Below, one piece after another: positions 46,016 through 54,986 of a DNA stretch of 64,000 bases. The translations under genes and the position numbers were made by a program. How positions within the stretch are numbered: position 1 is the stretch's first letter; every line of letters begins with the position of its first letter. The notes beneath the pieces were generated by a model. It made no database searches. It was given only the letters and a program-made list of their open reading frames with translations, and was not told the DNA's origin. Source of the DNA: an uncultured Bacteroidota bacterium (lineage in GTDB: Bacteria > Bacteroidota > Bacteroidia > Flavobacteriales > Flavobacteriaceae); NCBI GenBank assembly GCA_902583445.1, contig CACHVZ010000002.1, forward strand, positions 18,191-82,190. The letters are read 5' to 3'.

Positions 46016-46896
46016 TGGATAATAAAAAGTTTTATTCAAAAGTTTTACTATTTGGCGAATATGGAGTTTTATCAAACTCTAATGCATTATCCATTCCTTT
46101 TGAAAAATTTTATGGTTATTTAAATAAATCAGATTTTTTAAATAATGAAGGGAAGATTTCAAATTCTAATATTCTCCAGTTATATGAATTTATGACTGAT
46201 TTAGACATTAAAGATAAAATTGATTTTAATTTGTTTAAAAATGACATAGAAAGAGGGTTACACTTTGTTAGTAGCATACCTATTGCTTCAGGTTTAGGAA
46301 GCAGTGGTGCTCTTATTGCATCAGTTTTTTATTCATATCAAAAAAAAGATAATGTTAATTTAAATGTCGAAGAGATAAAAAATCTATTGTCAATTATTGA
46401 ATCAAAATTTCATGGAAAGTCTTCTGGTCTTGACCCATCTGTTTCACTATTTAATAGCCCAATATTATATTTCAATAAGCAAATTAAATTGATAGATAAA
46501 ATTCATTATAAAAACTTTACGGTTTATATAATGGATAGTAAAATAAACTCTTCAACAAAGAAAATGATTGAGGTATTTCAAAATAAAATGAATGAAAGTG
46601 AATTTAGATATTTCTTTGATAATAAATACATTATTAATACCAATGAGTGTATTGAATATCTTCTTAATGGTTCAGACTTATTTAGAGACTCTTTAAAACA
46701 ATTATCAGTAAGTTCGCTCAATAATTTTAAGGAAATGATTCCAAATCAATTAATAAATGTTTGGGAAAATGGACTTAAAAGTGATTCATATTATATGAAA
46801 CTTTGTGGATCAGGTGGTGGAGGTTTCTTCTTGTTATTTGATTTTAACGACCAAATAAACTCCAGTCTTTCTGACTTTAATTTTTATCAGATTTAA
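46015..46896 (+). CDS. Mevalonate kinase-like GHMP kinase
   Basis: The 293-residue GHMP kinase begins KFYSKVLLFGEYGVLSNSNA, as flavobacterial mevalonate kinases do. Its phosphate loop is VSSIPIASGLGSSGALIAS (about 89-107). FHGKSSGLDPSVSLFNSP and the C-terminal LCGSGGGGFFLLF complete the set. Context next to mvaD supports mevalonate kinase, but phosphomevalonate kinase cannot be fully excluded. HMG-CoA synthase and reductase are not in the window. Confidence 0.85.
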   Translation: MDNKKFYSKVLLFGEYGVLSNSNALSIPFEKFYGYLNKSDFLNNEGKISNSNILQLYEFMTDLDIKDKIDFNLFKNDIERGLHFVSSIPIASGLGSSGALIASVFYSYQKKDNVNLNVEEIKNLLSIIESKFHGKSSGLDPSVSLFNSPILYFNKQIKLIDKIHYKNFTVYIMDSKINSSTKKMIEVFQNKMNESEFRYFFDNKYIINTNECIEYLLNGSDLFRDSLKQLSVSSLNNFKEMIPNQLINVWENGLKSDSYYMKLCGSGGGGFFLLFDFNDQINSSLSDFNFYQI

Positions 46897-46947
46897 TATT
46901 CACTCTTATACTTAGTTTGATTTCTTAAATTATTACGTTTCATGTAT

Positions 46948-46955
46948 TAACTTTG
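46948..46955 (+). promoter_or_regulatory. Candidate -7 element TAACTTTG upstream of ppc
   Basis: TAACTTTG matches TAnnTTTG and lies 19 bp before the PEP carboxylase start. The nearest upstream TTG is 28 bp away, further than usual. Confidence 0.4.
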
Positions 46956-46974
46956 TATTAAATAAATCAATTTA

Positions 46975-49548
46975 ATGCCAAAGCTAAATAAGAAGGAGAG
47001 ATTTCAAGAACAAGTATTATCTCGTTTTCATTTATATAATAGTATTTTTGCTACACTTCCATATGAAAGTATATCTGAAACAGGTAATCTGCTTCCTGTT
47101 TTTAGTGAATTTTGTAAATCTGGTTATTCAAAAAAACTCGATCCTAGAACAATAGTAGAACAGTTCTTTCAAAAGTATTGCGAAAACTATAATGAGGATG
47201 ATAAAATTTCTCTATTATTCAGATTTATTCAGTATGTAGAGAGACAAGTAGTTTTATTTGATGCAATTGAGGATGCCTCATTTACAATGGTTAATAATAT
47301 GGATGGATTTGGAACGCTTAGAAATCTTAAAGAGCAAGTTGAATCATCTAATAAAAAAAGTGAACTAAAGAAATATTTAAAATCATTTAATATTCGACCT
47401 GTTTTAACTGCTCACCCAACACAATTTTATCCTGGATCTGTTCTTGGTATTATAACTGATTTAGCTGAATCAATTGAAAAAAATAATTTAAATGAAATAA
47501 AAGATTTGCTATCTCAACTTGGGAAGACACCTTTCTTTAAAGAAAAAAAGCCTTCACCATATGACGAAGCTGTAAGTCTTTCATGGTATTTAGAGAATGT
47601 GTTCTATTACTCTGCAAGTAATATTTTTAAATATATTAAGTCAAATATTTTTGATAATCAATTTGATCATCATGATATTATATCTTTAGGTTTTTGGCCG
47701 GGTGGTGATAGAGATGGTAATCCATATGTGACTTCAAAAATAACTCTTAAAACAGCTCAAAAACTTAGGAGTGACATAATAAAAAATTATTACAGAGATA
47801 TTAGGGCTCTAAGAAGAAAATTAACATTTAAAAAAATTGAGGAGATAATAATATCAATAGAGGACTCATTATGGATAAGTATCTTTGAGACAAGTAAAGA
47901 GCCAAAAATTAAATTAAAAGATCTAAAAGAAAAATTAACTTTTATTAGAAATACACTTGTAGATGAGCACAAGTCATTATTTATTGATGATCTGGATGAT
48001 TTAATAGATAAAGTAAATATTTTTGGTTATCATTTTGCTACCCTCGATATAAGACAAGATTCAAGAATACATTCAAGTGTATTTAGTGAAGTTTTAAATA
48101 AATTTTTTAAAAACGAATTAGCTTCTACGTATGATAAACTAAATGAAGAAAAAAAAGAAATTAGTTTATCAAAATTAACGACTAAAATAAATTCTAGAAA
48201 TATTAAGGATAGCTCTGCTAAATCCACAATTGAATCAATAGAGATAATTAAAAAAATTCAAAAATCAAATGGTGAAAAGGGCTGCCATAGATACATTATC
48301 AGTAATAATAAATCTGCCATAAATATTTTTGAAATATTTACAATTATTAGGTTAGTATTAGGGGATGAATTTTTTGTTGATATAGTTCCTTTATTTGAAT
48401 CTGTTTCAGATTTAAAAAATTCATCAGATATTATGCAAAAGGTATATGCTAATAAATTATACAGACAACATCTAAAAAACAGAAATAATGTACAAACAAT
48501 TATGCTTGGTTTTTCAGATGGAACTAAGGATGGGGGTTATCTAACTGCAAACTGGAGTATCTTAAAAGCTAAGGAGTCATTAACAAAAGTTTCTAGAAAG
48601 TTTGGTATAAAAGTAATATTCTTTGACGGAAGAGGAGGTCCACCTGCCAGAGGCGGAGGTAATACACATCAATTTTACAGTTCATTAGGAGATTTTATTG
48701 AATCAGATCAAATCCAGTTGACAGTTCAAGGTCAAACAATAAGTTCAAATTTTGGGACAATTGAATCGTCACAATATAACATGGAGCAACTTATTAGCTC
48801 GGGAATAAAAAATAGAATTTTATCTAACAAAGAAGTGTTTAATAGAAAAAATCGACAAACCATTGAAAAGCTTTCGTCATTAAGTTTTCAACATTATAAT
48901 GATTTTAAAAACCACCCTAAATTTATACCATACCTTGATAAAATGAGTACTATCAAATATTACTCAAAAGCAAACATAGGAAGTAGACCTTCTAAAAGAG
49001 GAAATAAAGATGAAGAATTTGATTTCGATAAATTACGAGCCATTCCATTTGTTGGAGGTTGGAACCAACTTAAGCAGAATGTCCCAGGTTTTTATGGTTT
49101 AGGAACATCGATAAATTATTTCTATAAAAAAAATAAAATTAAGGATGTAAAAGACCTTTACACTGAAGTGCCATTTTTTAGAGCACTTGTCTCAAATAGC
49201 ATGATGAGCCTAACAAAATCATTCTTTGAATTAACATCTTACATGAGTAAAGATGAAGAGTTTGGTGAATTCTGGAAATTAATTCATGAAGAATACCTGC
49301 TTACAAAAAAGATGCTTTTAAAGATTTCAAATTTTAAAAATTTGATGGAAAATGAACCTGCAAATAAACTATCAATAGAAACCAGAGAGCAAATAGTAAT
49401 GCCTCTTATTACTATTCAGCAATATGCATTGCAAACTGTAAATGAAATTGATTCAAATAAGTTGGATAATTCAAAAAAACCAATATTTGAAAAAATGATA
49501 ACAAGATCTCTTTATGGAAATATTAATGCTAGTAGAAACTCTGCTTAA
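46975..49548 (+). CDS. ppc: Phosphoenolpyruvate carboxylase
   Basis: An 857-residue PEPC of usual length. Motifs include the catalytic histidine in RPVLTAHPTQFYPG (near 147), GFWPGGDRDGNPYVT (about 240), IFFDGRGGPPARGGGNTHQF (about 550), GSRPSKRG, and a C-terminus NASRNSA comparable to the conserved ...RNTG end. It carboxylates PEP to oxaloacetate, topping up the TCA cycle. It appears to be a single-gene unit between the mevalonate genes and the SnoaL-like lipoprotein. Confidence 0.95.
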   Translation: MPKLNKKERFQEQVLSRFHLYNSIFATLPYESISETGNLLPVFSEFCKSGYSKKLDPRTIVEQFFQKYCENYNEDDKISLLFRFIQYVERQVVLFDAIEDASFTMVNNMDGFGTLRNLKEQVESSNKKSELKKYLKSFNIRPVLTAHPTQFYPGSVLGIITDLAESIEKNNLNEIKDLLSQLGKTPFFKEKKPSPYDEAVSLSWYLENVFYYSASNIFKYIKSNIFDNQFDHHDIISLGFWPGGDRDGNPYVTSKITLKTAQKLRSDIIKNYYRDIRALRRKLTFKKIEEIIISIEDSLWISIFETSKEPKIKLKDLKEKLTFIRNTLVDEHKSLFIDDLDDLIDKVNIFGYHFATLDIRQDSRIHSSVFSEVLNKFFKNELASTYDKLNEEKKEISLSKLTTKINSRNIKDSSAKSTIESIEIIKKIQKSNGEKGCHRYIISNNKSAINIFEIFTIIRLVLGDEFFVDIVPLFESVSDLKNSSDIMQKVYANKLYRQHLKNRNNVQTIMLGFSDGTKDGGYLTANWSILKAKESLTKVSRKFGIKVIFFDGRGGPPARGGGNTHQFYSSLGDFIESDQIQLTVQGQTISSNFGTIESSQYNMEQLISSGIKNRILSNKEVFNRKNRQTIEKLSSLSFQHYNDFKNHPKFIPYLDKMSTIKYYSKANIGSRPSKRGNKDEEFDFDKLRAIPFVGGWNQLKQNVPGFYGLGTSINYFYKKNKIKDVKDLYTEVPFFRALVSNSMMSLTKSFFELTSYMSKDEEFGEFWKLIHEEYLLTKKMLLKISNFKNLMENEPANKLSIETREQIVMPLITIQQYALQTVNEIDSNKLDNSKKPIFEKMITRSLYGNINASRNSA

Positions 49549-49589
49549 CTTTTTCTATATTTAAACAATAACTATAAATCAAATACAAA

Positions 49590-50093
49590 ATGAAAAAATA
49601 TATTTTATTTACTATATTATTGATTGCAGCTTGCGATCAAATTGAGTCATCTGACAATAGCTCAAGTTCTATTGAATATATTTATGAGCCAACCTATCAA
49701 AAAGAATGGAAAATTGGAAGCTCAGAAAATATTATGATAGTTCAAAAAATGCACAAAGCAATTGAAGATGGTGATTTTGACCTTGCATACAGCTTTATGT
49801 CAGATGATATTATTATACAACATGGAGATGGTTCTCAAACAAACTCACTTGAAGAATTTAAAGAACTATATGATGATGCTTATAAATCATCAAATTTTAG
49901 AAATGTAGGAGTTGGTGTAAATATTTCAGTTATATCTGAAGAAGGTCATGAATGGGTCCTTCTTTGGGATAGGGCAACTTATGATGGTCCTGATGGTTCA
50001 GAAATGACTGATTTATACCAAGAAGCTTTCAGAATCGAGGATGGAAAGATCATAAGGGTTAATCAATTTTTCAAACCTTTAATTGAAAACTAA
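49590..50093 (+). CDS. NTF2/SnoaL-like domain lipoprotein
   Basis: The 167-residue protein has a lipoprotein signal (LFTILLIAAC, Cys near 15), a serine-rich spacer and an NTF2-like domain (about 50-165): MHKAIEDGDFDLAYSFMSDD, IIQHGDGSQTNSLEEFKELY and a C-terminal FRIEDGKIIRVNQFFKP strand. Such domains bind or modify small ligands; no enzyme function is assignable. The next gene follows after 11 bp. Confidence 0.75.
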   Translation: MKKYILFTILLIAACDQIESSDNSSSSIEYIYEPTYQKEWKIGSSENIMIVQKMHKAIEDGDFDLAYSFMSDDIIIQHGDGSQTNSLEEFKELYDDAYKSSNFRNVGVGVNISVISEEGHEWVLLWDRATYDGPDGSEMTDLYQEAFRIEDGKIIRVNQFFKPLIEN

Positions 50094-50104
50094 TTAATTC
50101 CTTA

Positions 50105-50602
50105 ATGGATTTAATCTTAATCACCTTAGGCTTTCTGTTTTGTCTAATTGGCATAATTGGAAGTTTTTTACCAATAATACCTGGTCCAGTTACTGCTTGG
50201 CTGGGTATTTTGCTTTTAAACTTAACTTCTGTAGTTGAGTTTAACTTAAACTTTATTTTAATAACACTTACTGTAGCTGTTTCTGTTGGAATACTTGATT
50301 ATCTGATACCAATATTAGGAGTTAAAAAATTAGGGGGAACAAGATCTGGACAAATTGGGACAACAGTTGGACTTATTGTGGCTTTAGTTATTCTTGGACC
50401 TATTGGAATTATTATTGGTCCCTTCTTAGGTGCTTTACTTGGAGAAATGACTAATAATAAATCTTTCAATGAATCATTGAAACCAGCATTTGGCTCATTT
50501 ATAGGAGTTATAGCTGGAAGTGTGATAAAATTTTTAATAAGTCTTAGTTTCTTATTTTTCTATTTTGATATTTTTTGGGGATACAGAGAAAGTTTTTTTT
50601 AA
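50105..50602 (+). CDS. DUF456 family membrane protein
   Basis: The 165-residue hydrophobic protein has the glycine/proline-rich helices of DUF456. LIGIIGSFLPIIPGPVTAWLGI is near the N-terminus, VGILDYLIPILGVKKLGGTRSGQIG in the middle, and GPIGIIIGPFLGALLGEM after it. Four or five TM segments are likely. Function is unknown. Confidence 0.87.
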   Translation: MDLILITLGFLFCLIGIIGSFLPIIPGPVTAWLGILLLNLTSVVEFNLNFILITLTVAVSVGILDYLIPILGVKKLGGTRSGQIGTTVGLIVALVILGPIGIIIGPFLGALLGEMTNNKSFNESLKPAFGSFIGVIAGSVIKFLISLSFLFFYFDIFWGYRESFF

Positions 50603-50634
50603 ATTTCCTAAATTGAAATAACCAATTTTTACTT

Positions 50635-51114
50635 TTGGAAAAATTTGAAAGAAAATATTTTGCTTCATGGACTGATCTTGATCCTAACTGGCATGTTGCT
50701 AATCATGCATACATAAAATATGCAACAGATACTCGAGTGTCTTTCTTTTCTGAGTTAAAACTAGATAAAGATAAATTTAATAATCTCAATATAGGTCCTG
50801 TCCTTTTCTATGAACATATGCATTATTACAAAGAGATAATGATGGGTGTTGAGTTTTCAATTAATGTTGAGGTAGATGGTTATAGTGAAGATGGTAGGTT
50901 TTTCACTCTTTTTCAAAATTTTTATGATATGAATGGAAACCATTTAGCTCATCTGGATTTAGCTTTTGGAATTATTGACACAAAACTTAGGAAACTCATA
51001 TCAATGCCAAACGAATCATTTGAAATTTTTAAAGAAGGTCCTAAATCAAAGACATTTAGTATAATTACAAAAGAGGATTTGAGAAAACATGGAAAGTTTC
51101 CAGAAAACAAATAA
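50635..51114 (+). CDS. Hotdog-fold thioesterase-like protein (4HBT/FatA-like)
   Basis: The 159-residue protein resembles acyl-thioesterases with a single hotdog fold. The segment YFASWTDLDPNWHVANHAYIKYATDTR (about 8-34) corresponds to the 4HBT active-site region DxDxxxHvNNxxY, with the usual Asn-Asn pattern altered to VANHAY. It may cleave acyl-CoA or acyl-ACP. The start is TTG at 50635; no ATG lies nearby. Confidence 0.75.
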   Translation: MEKFERKYFASWTDLDPNWHVANHAYIKYATDTRVSFFSELKLDKDKFNNLNIGPVLFYEHMHYYKEIMMGVEFSINVEVDGYSEDGRFFTLFQNFYDMNGNHLAHLDLAFGIIDTKLRKLISMPNESFEIFKEGPKSKTFSIITKEDLRKHGKFPENK

Positions 51115-51178
51115 TAAACAGTAATTATACAGTGAGATATTTATTTAATTATTGTTTAATTTGAAAAAAATAAACAAA

Positions 51179-51421
51179 ATGAAAGAAAAATATTGGAAAA
51201 AAAACATATTGTACCTCAGGATACTTCTAACAATTTGGTTTATTTGTTCTTTTGGTTTTGGTATTTTACTTGCTGAAAACTTAAATGAATTTTACCTAGG
51301 TGGATTCCCTTTGGGCTTTTGGTTTGCTCAACAAGGATCAATTTACATTTTTGTTATTCTAATTTTCATATATGTTTATTTAATGAATAAGCTTGATAAA
51401 AAATATAACCTCGAGGAATAG
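51179..51421 (+). CDS. DUF4212 small subunit of SSS symporter
   Basis: The ORF track begins at a TTG at 51152, but the ATG at 51179 (MKEKYWKKNILYL...) matches the family start, giving 80 residues. Two TM helices lie near 15-37 and 50-72, with the DUF4212 signature GGFPLGFWFAQQGSIYIFVI. This small protein is found upstream of sodium/solute symporters and is thought to be part of the transporter. The symporter gene begins 2 bp after its stop. Confidence 0.9.
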   Translation: MKEKYWKKNILYLRILLTIWFICSFGFGILLAENLNEFYLGGFPLGFWFAQQGSIYIFVILIFIYVYLMNKLDKKYNLEE

Positions 51422-51423
51422 TT

Positions 51424-53091
51424 ATGGATGCACAATTTTGGACATACTTGTTAGTTGGAGTAACCTTTTCACTCTACATAGGTATAGCTATATGGTCGAG
51501 AGCTCAAAGTACTAAGGAATTTTATATTGCTAGTGGAGGAATTCATCCAGTACTAAATGGAATGGCTACTGCAGCTGATTGGATGTCGGCCGCCTCATTT
51601 ATTTCTATGGCAGGTATTATTTCATTTCTAGGTTATGGTGGATCACAATATTTAATGGGATGGACTGGAGGTTATGTATTATTGGCCCTTTGCCTCGCAC
51701 CTTATCTAAGGAAATTCGGAAAATTTACCGTGCCAGATTTTATTGGAGAAAGATATTATTCAAAAAATGCCAGAACAATTGCATTAATATGTGCAATTTT
51801 TGTTTCATTTACCTATGTGGTTGGACAGATGAAGGGAGTTGGAGTTGCATTCTCAAGATTTCTTGAGATACCATATGATCTGGGAGTAATTATTGGTATT
51901 GGAATAGTATTCTTCTATGCTGTTCTTGGGGGTATGAAAGGTATTACATATACTCAAGTAGCTCAATACTGTGTTCTAATTTTTGCTTTTACAGTCCCAG
52001 CAATTTTTATATCACTTCAAGCAACAGGAAACCCAATTCCTCAAATTGGATTTGGTAGCAAGACAACTGATGGAGTATATCTTTTAGAGAAGCTCAATCA
52101 ATTGTCTGTTGATTTAGGTTTTGAAAAGTATACTGATATTAATCAGACCACATTAATTAATGTGTTTTTTATCACTGCTGCATTAATGTTTGGAACTGCT
52201 GGACTTCCTCATGTTATTGTAAGATTTTTTACTGTACCTAAAGTAAGAGATGCTAGAATATCTGCAGGATGGGCATTATTATTTATTTCGTTTTTATATA
52301 CAACTGCTCCAGCTATTGCTGCATTTGCTAAAGTTAATTTAATTAATACAGTATCAAATGCTCAATACTCAGAAGTACCTAAATGGTTTAAAAATTGGGA
52401 GAACACAGGTTTACTTCAATTTGATGATAAAAATGCAGATGGTGTAATCCAGTATGTAGCTGATGAACAAGTTAACGAGTTAACAATTGACAGAGATATA
52501 ATGGTTCTAGCAAATCCTGAGATTGCTAACTTACCTCCATGGGTAATTGGACTTATTGTAGCTGGTGGTTTAGCTGCTGCTCTTTCAACTGCAGCAGGTT
52601 TGCTTCTTGTTATTTCAACCTCAATATCCCATGATCTTCTCAAGAAGAATATAAATCCTAATATTTCTGAAAAAGGAGAATTATGGGCAGCAAGAATTTC
52701 TATAGCAGTAGCAGTTGTTGCAGCTGGGTTGGCTGGATTAAATCCCCCTGGATTTGTTGCTGAAGTTGTTGCATTAGCTTTTGGTCTTGCTGCGTCCTCT
52801 TTTTTTCCTGCAATAATTCTTGGGATTTTTGACAAAAGAATGAACAAGGAAGGAGCATTATCTGGAATGATTGTAGGAGTAGTCTTTACAACTATATATA
52901 TTTTCTATTTTAAACCCCAACTCGGTGGCCCAGGTTTACCTAAAGATTATTTATTTGGAATATCACCTGAGGGAATTGGAACTATTGGTATGATAATTAA
53001 CTTTATTATATCTTTAGTAGTGTCAAGATTAACAAAACCAACACCTGAAAATATCAAGGAATTAGTTGAAAGCATAAGATATCCCAAATAG
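51424..53091 (+). CDS. Sodium:solute symporter, acetate permease (ActP)-like
   Basis: The 555-residue membrane protein of the SSS family has about 13 TM helices. Conserved segments include EFYIASGGIHPVLNGMATAADWMSAASFI (about 35-60), ISMAGIISFLGYGGSQYLMGW, TAGLPHVIVRFFTVPKVRDAR and GGLAAALSTAAGLLLVISTSI. Position between DUF4212 and acetyl-CoA synthetase indicates acetate (or a short monocarboxylate) uptake with sodium or protons. Acs begins 2 bp after its stop. Confidence 0.92.
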   Translation: MDAQFWTYLLVGVTFSLYIGIAIWSRAQSTKEFYIASGGIHPVLNGMATAADWMSAASFISMAGIISFLGYGGSQYLMGWTGGYVLLALCLAPYLRKFGKFTVPDFIGERYYSKNARTIALICAIFVSFTYVVGQMKGVGVAFSRFLEIPYDLGVIIGIGIVFFYAVLGGMKGITYTQVAQYCVLIFAFTVPAIFISLQATGNPIPQIGFGSKTTDGVYLLEKLNQLSVDLGFEKYTDINQTTLINVFFITAALMFGTAGLPHVIVRFFTVPKVRDARISAGWALLFISFLYTTAPAIAAFAKVNLINTVSNAQYSEVPKWFKNWENTGLLQFDDKNADGVIQYVADEQVNELTIDRDIMVLANPEIANLPPWVIGLIVAGGLAAALSTAAGLLLVISTSISHDLLKKNINPNISEKGELWAARISIAVAVVAAGLAGLNPPGFVAEVVALAFGLAASSFFPAIILGIFDKRMNKEGALSGMIVGVVFTTIYIFYFKPQLGGPGLPKDYLFGISPEGIGTIGMIINFIISLVVSRLTKPTPENIKELVESIRYPK

Positions 53092-53093
53092 AA

Positions 53094-54986
53094 ATGAAAA
53101 GAATAAAAACCTTATCTGAATATTTCAAAAAATACGAATTAAGCGAAAAAGATCCTGAAAAATTTTGGTCTGAAATTGCTTATTCATTCATATGGAAAAA
53201 AAAGTGGGACAATGTCCTTGAGTCGGATTTTGAAAATGCAGATTTTAAATGGTTTAAAAATGCTCAATTAAATATAACTGAAAATATTTTTGAGAGAAAC
53301 CTTTCTGAAAGAGGTGACAAGACTGCTATCATTTGGGAGCCAAATGATCCTAAAGAGTCACCAATATATATGTCATACAAAGAACTTTACAAGCAAACAT
53401 GTACTTTTTCTAATGCTCTTAAAAGTAAAGGAATTAAGAAAGGAGACAGAGTTATTATCTACATGCCAATGGTTCCAGAGGCAGCTATTGCTATGCTTGC
53501 TTGTGCAAGAGTGGGCGCAGTTCACTCAGTTGTCTTTGCTGGCTTTTCTGCTGCATCTTTAGCTGATAGAATAAACGATTGTGAGGCAAAGATGGTATTA
53601 ACATCTGATGGAAACTTTAGAGGAAATAAGACAATTCCTGTTAAAGATGTAGTTGATGAAGCTCTTGAAAAATGTTCATCAATTGAAAGTGTTATTGTTT
53701 TAGAAAGGACAAAACAAAATATTAACATTAAGGACGGAAGAGACTTTTGGTGGCATGAATGTATTGAGGATGAATCTAACATATGCGATTCTGAAGTTAT
53801 GGATTCAGAGGACTTATTATTTATTTTATATACATCAGGCTCAACAGGTAAGCCAAAAGGTGTTGTTCATTCTTCAGCTGGATACATGGTATACTCTTCT
53901 TATACATTCTTAAATGTGTTCCAATATGATGAAGAAGATATTTATTGGTGTACTGCCGATGTAGGATGGATTACAGGACATTCTTATATAGTATATGGAC
54001 CTTTACTTTGTGGTGCTACTACAGTAATGTTTGAAGGCGTTCCAACATATCCTAATGTTAGTCGTTTTTGGGATATAGTTGATAAATATAAGATTAATCA
54101 ATTCTATACAGCACCAACTGCAATTCGAGCTCTTCAAGCTCATGGTCTAGAGCCACTTAAAAATAACTCACTCGATTCATTGAAAGTTATTGGATCTGTC
54201 GGAGAACCAATAAACGAAGAAGCATGGCATTGGTACCATGATAATGTTGGTAAAGGTAAGTGTCCTTTAGTTGATACATGGTGGCAAACTGAAACAGGTG
54301 GTATAATGATCTCAGCACTTGCAGGAATTACTCCCAACAAGCCAGCTCATGCTTCATTGCCATTACCAGGTATTATGCCTGTAATCGTTGACGCGGATGG
54401 TAATGAATTAAATGGAAATAATGTTCAAGGTAATTTATGTATTAAATCTCCTTGGCCATCTATCATCAGGACCACATATGGTGATCATGAAAGATGCATT
54501 AATACATACTTCTCAAACTATAAAGGTATGTACTTTACAGGTGATGGAGTTAAAAGAGATCATGATGGATACCTGAGAATACTCGGTAGAGTTGATGACG
54601 TAATCAATGTATCAGGTCATAGAATGGGAACAGCTGAGGTTGAAAATGCAATTAATGAGCATGAAGATGTAATTGAATCAGCTGTTGTTGGATATCCTCA
54701 TGATATTAAAGGTGAGGGTATATATGCATATGTTATAGTAGGTACAAAATTAAATGATGATAAAATTAAGGATGAGATAATAAATGTTGTAAGAAAAGTA
54801 ATAGGACCAATTGCAAAACCAGATAAAATTCAAATTGTTAGTGGTTTACCCAAGACTAGATCTGGTAAGATAATGAGAAGAATCCTAAGAAAGGTTGCAA
54901 GTAATGATTTTCAGAATCTTGGAGACACATCTACACTTTTAAATCCTGATATTGTTACAGAAATTATAGATGGAGCTATTATCTAA
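53094..54986 (+). CDS. acs: Acetate--CoA ligase
   Basis: The 630-residue adenylate-forming enzyme has the P-loop LYTSGSTGKPKGVVHSSAGY (about 245-264), WWQTETGGIM (about 398), and the C-terminal KTRSGKIMRRILRK motif with the lysine that is often acetyl-regulated (near 600). It makes acetyl-CoA from acetate, CoA and ATP through acetyl-AMP. It is the third gene of the acetate operon. It overlaps convergently with murF by 8 bp. Confidence 0.95.
   Translation: MKRIKTLSEYFKKYELSEKDPEKFWSEIAYSFIWKKKWDNVLESDFENADFKWFKNAQLNITENIFERNLSERGDKTAIIWEPNDPKESPIYMSYKELYKQTCTFSNALKSKGIKKGDRVIIYMPMVPEAAIAMLACARVGAVHSVVFAGFSAASLADRINDCEAKMVLTSDGNFRGNKTIPVKDVVDEALEKCSSIESVIVLERTKQNINIKDGRDFWWHECIEDESNICDSEVMDSEDLLFILYTSGSTGKPKGVVHSSAGYMVYSSYTFLNVFQYDEEDIYWCTADVGWITGHSYIVYGPLLCGATTVMFEGVPTYPNVSRFWDIVDKYKINQFYTAPTAIRALQAHGLEPLKNNSLDSLKVIGSVGEPINEEAWHWYHDNVGKGKCPLVDTWWQTETGGIMISALAGITPNKPAHASLPLPGIMPVIVDADGNELNGNNVQGNLCIKSPWPSIIRTTYGDHERCINTYFSNYKGMYFTGDGVKRDHDGYLRILGRVDDVINVSGHRMGTAEVENAINEHEDVIESAVVGYPHDIKGEGIYAYVIVGTKLNDDKIKDEIINVVRKVIGPIAKPDKIQIVSGLPKTRSGKIMRRILRKVASNDFQNLGDTSTLLNPDIVTEIIDGAII

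Noticed and set aside
52416-52847. Antisense ORF of 143 residues inside the SSS symporter
   Set aside because: Its alanine-rich low-complexity translation is the mirror of the symporter helices; no independent support.
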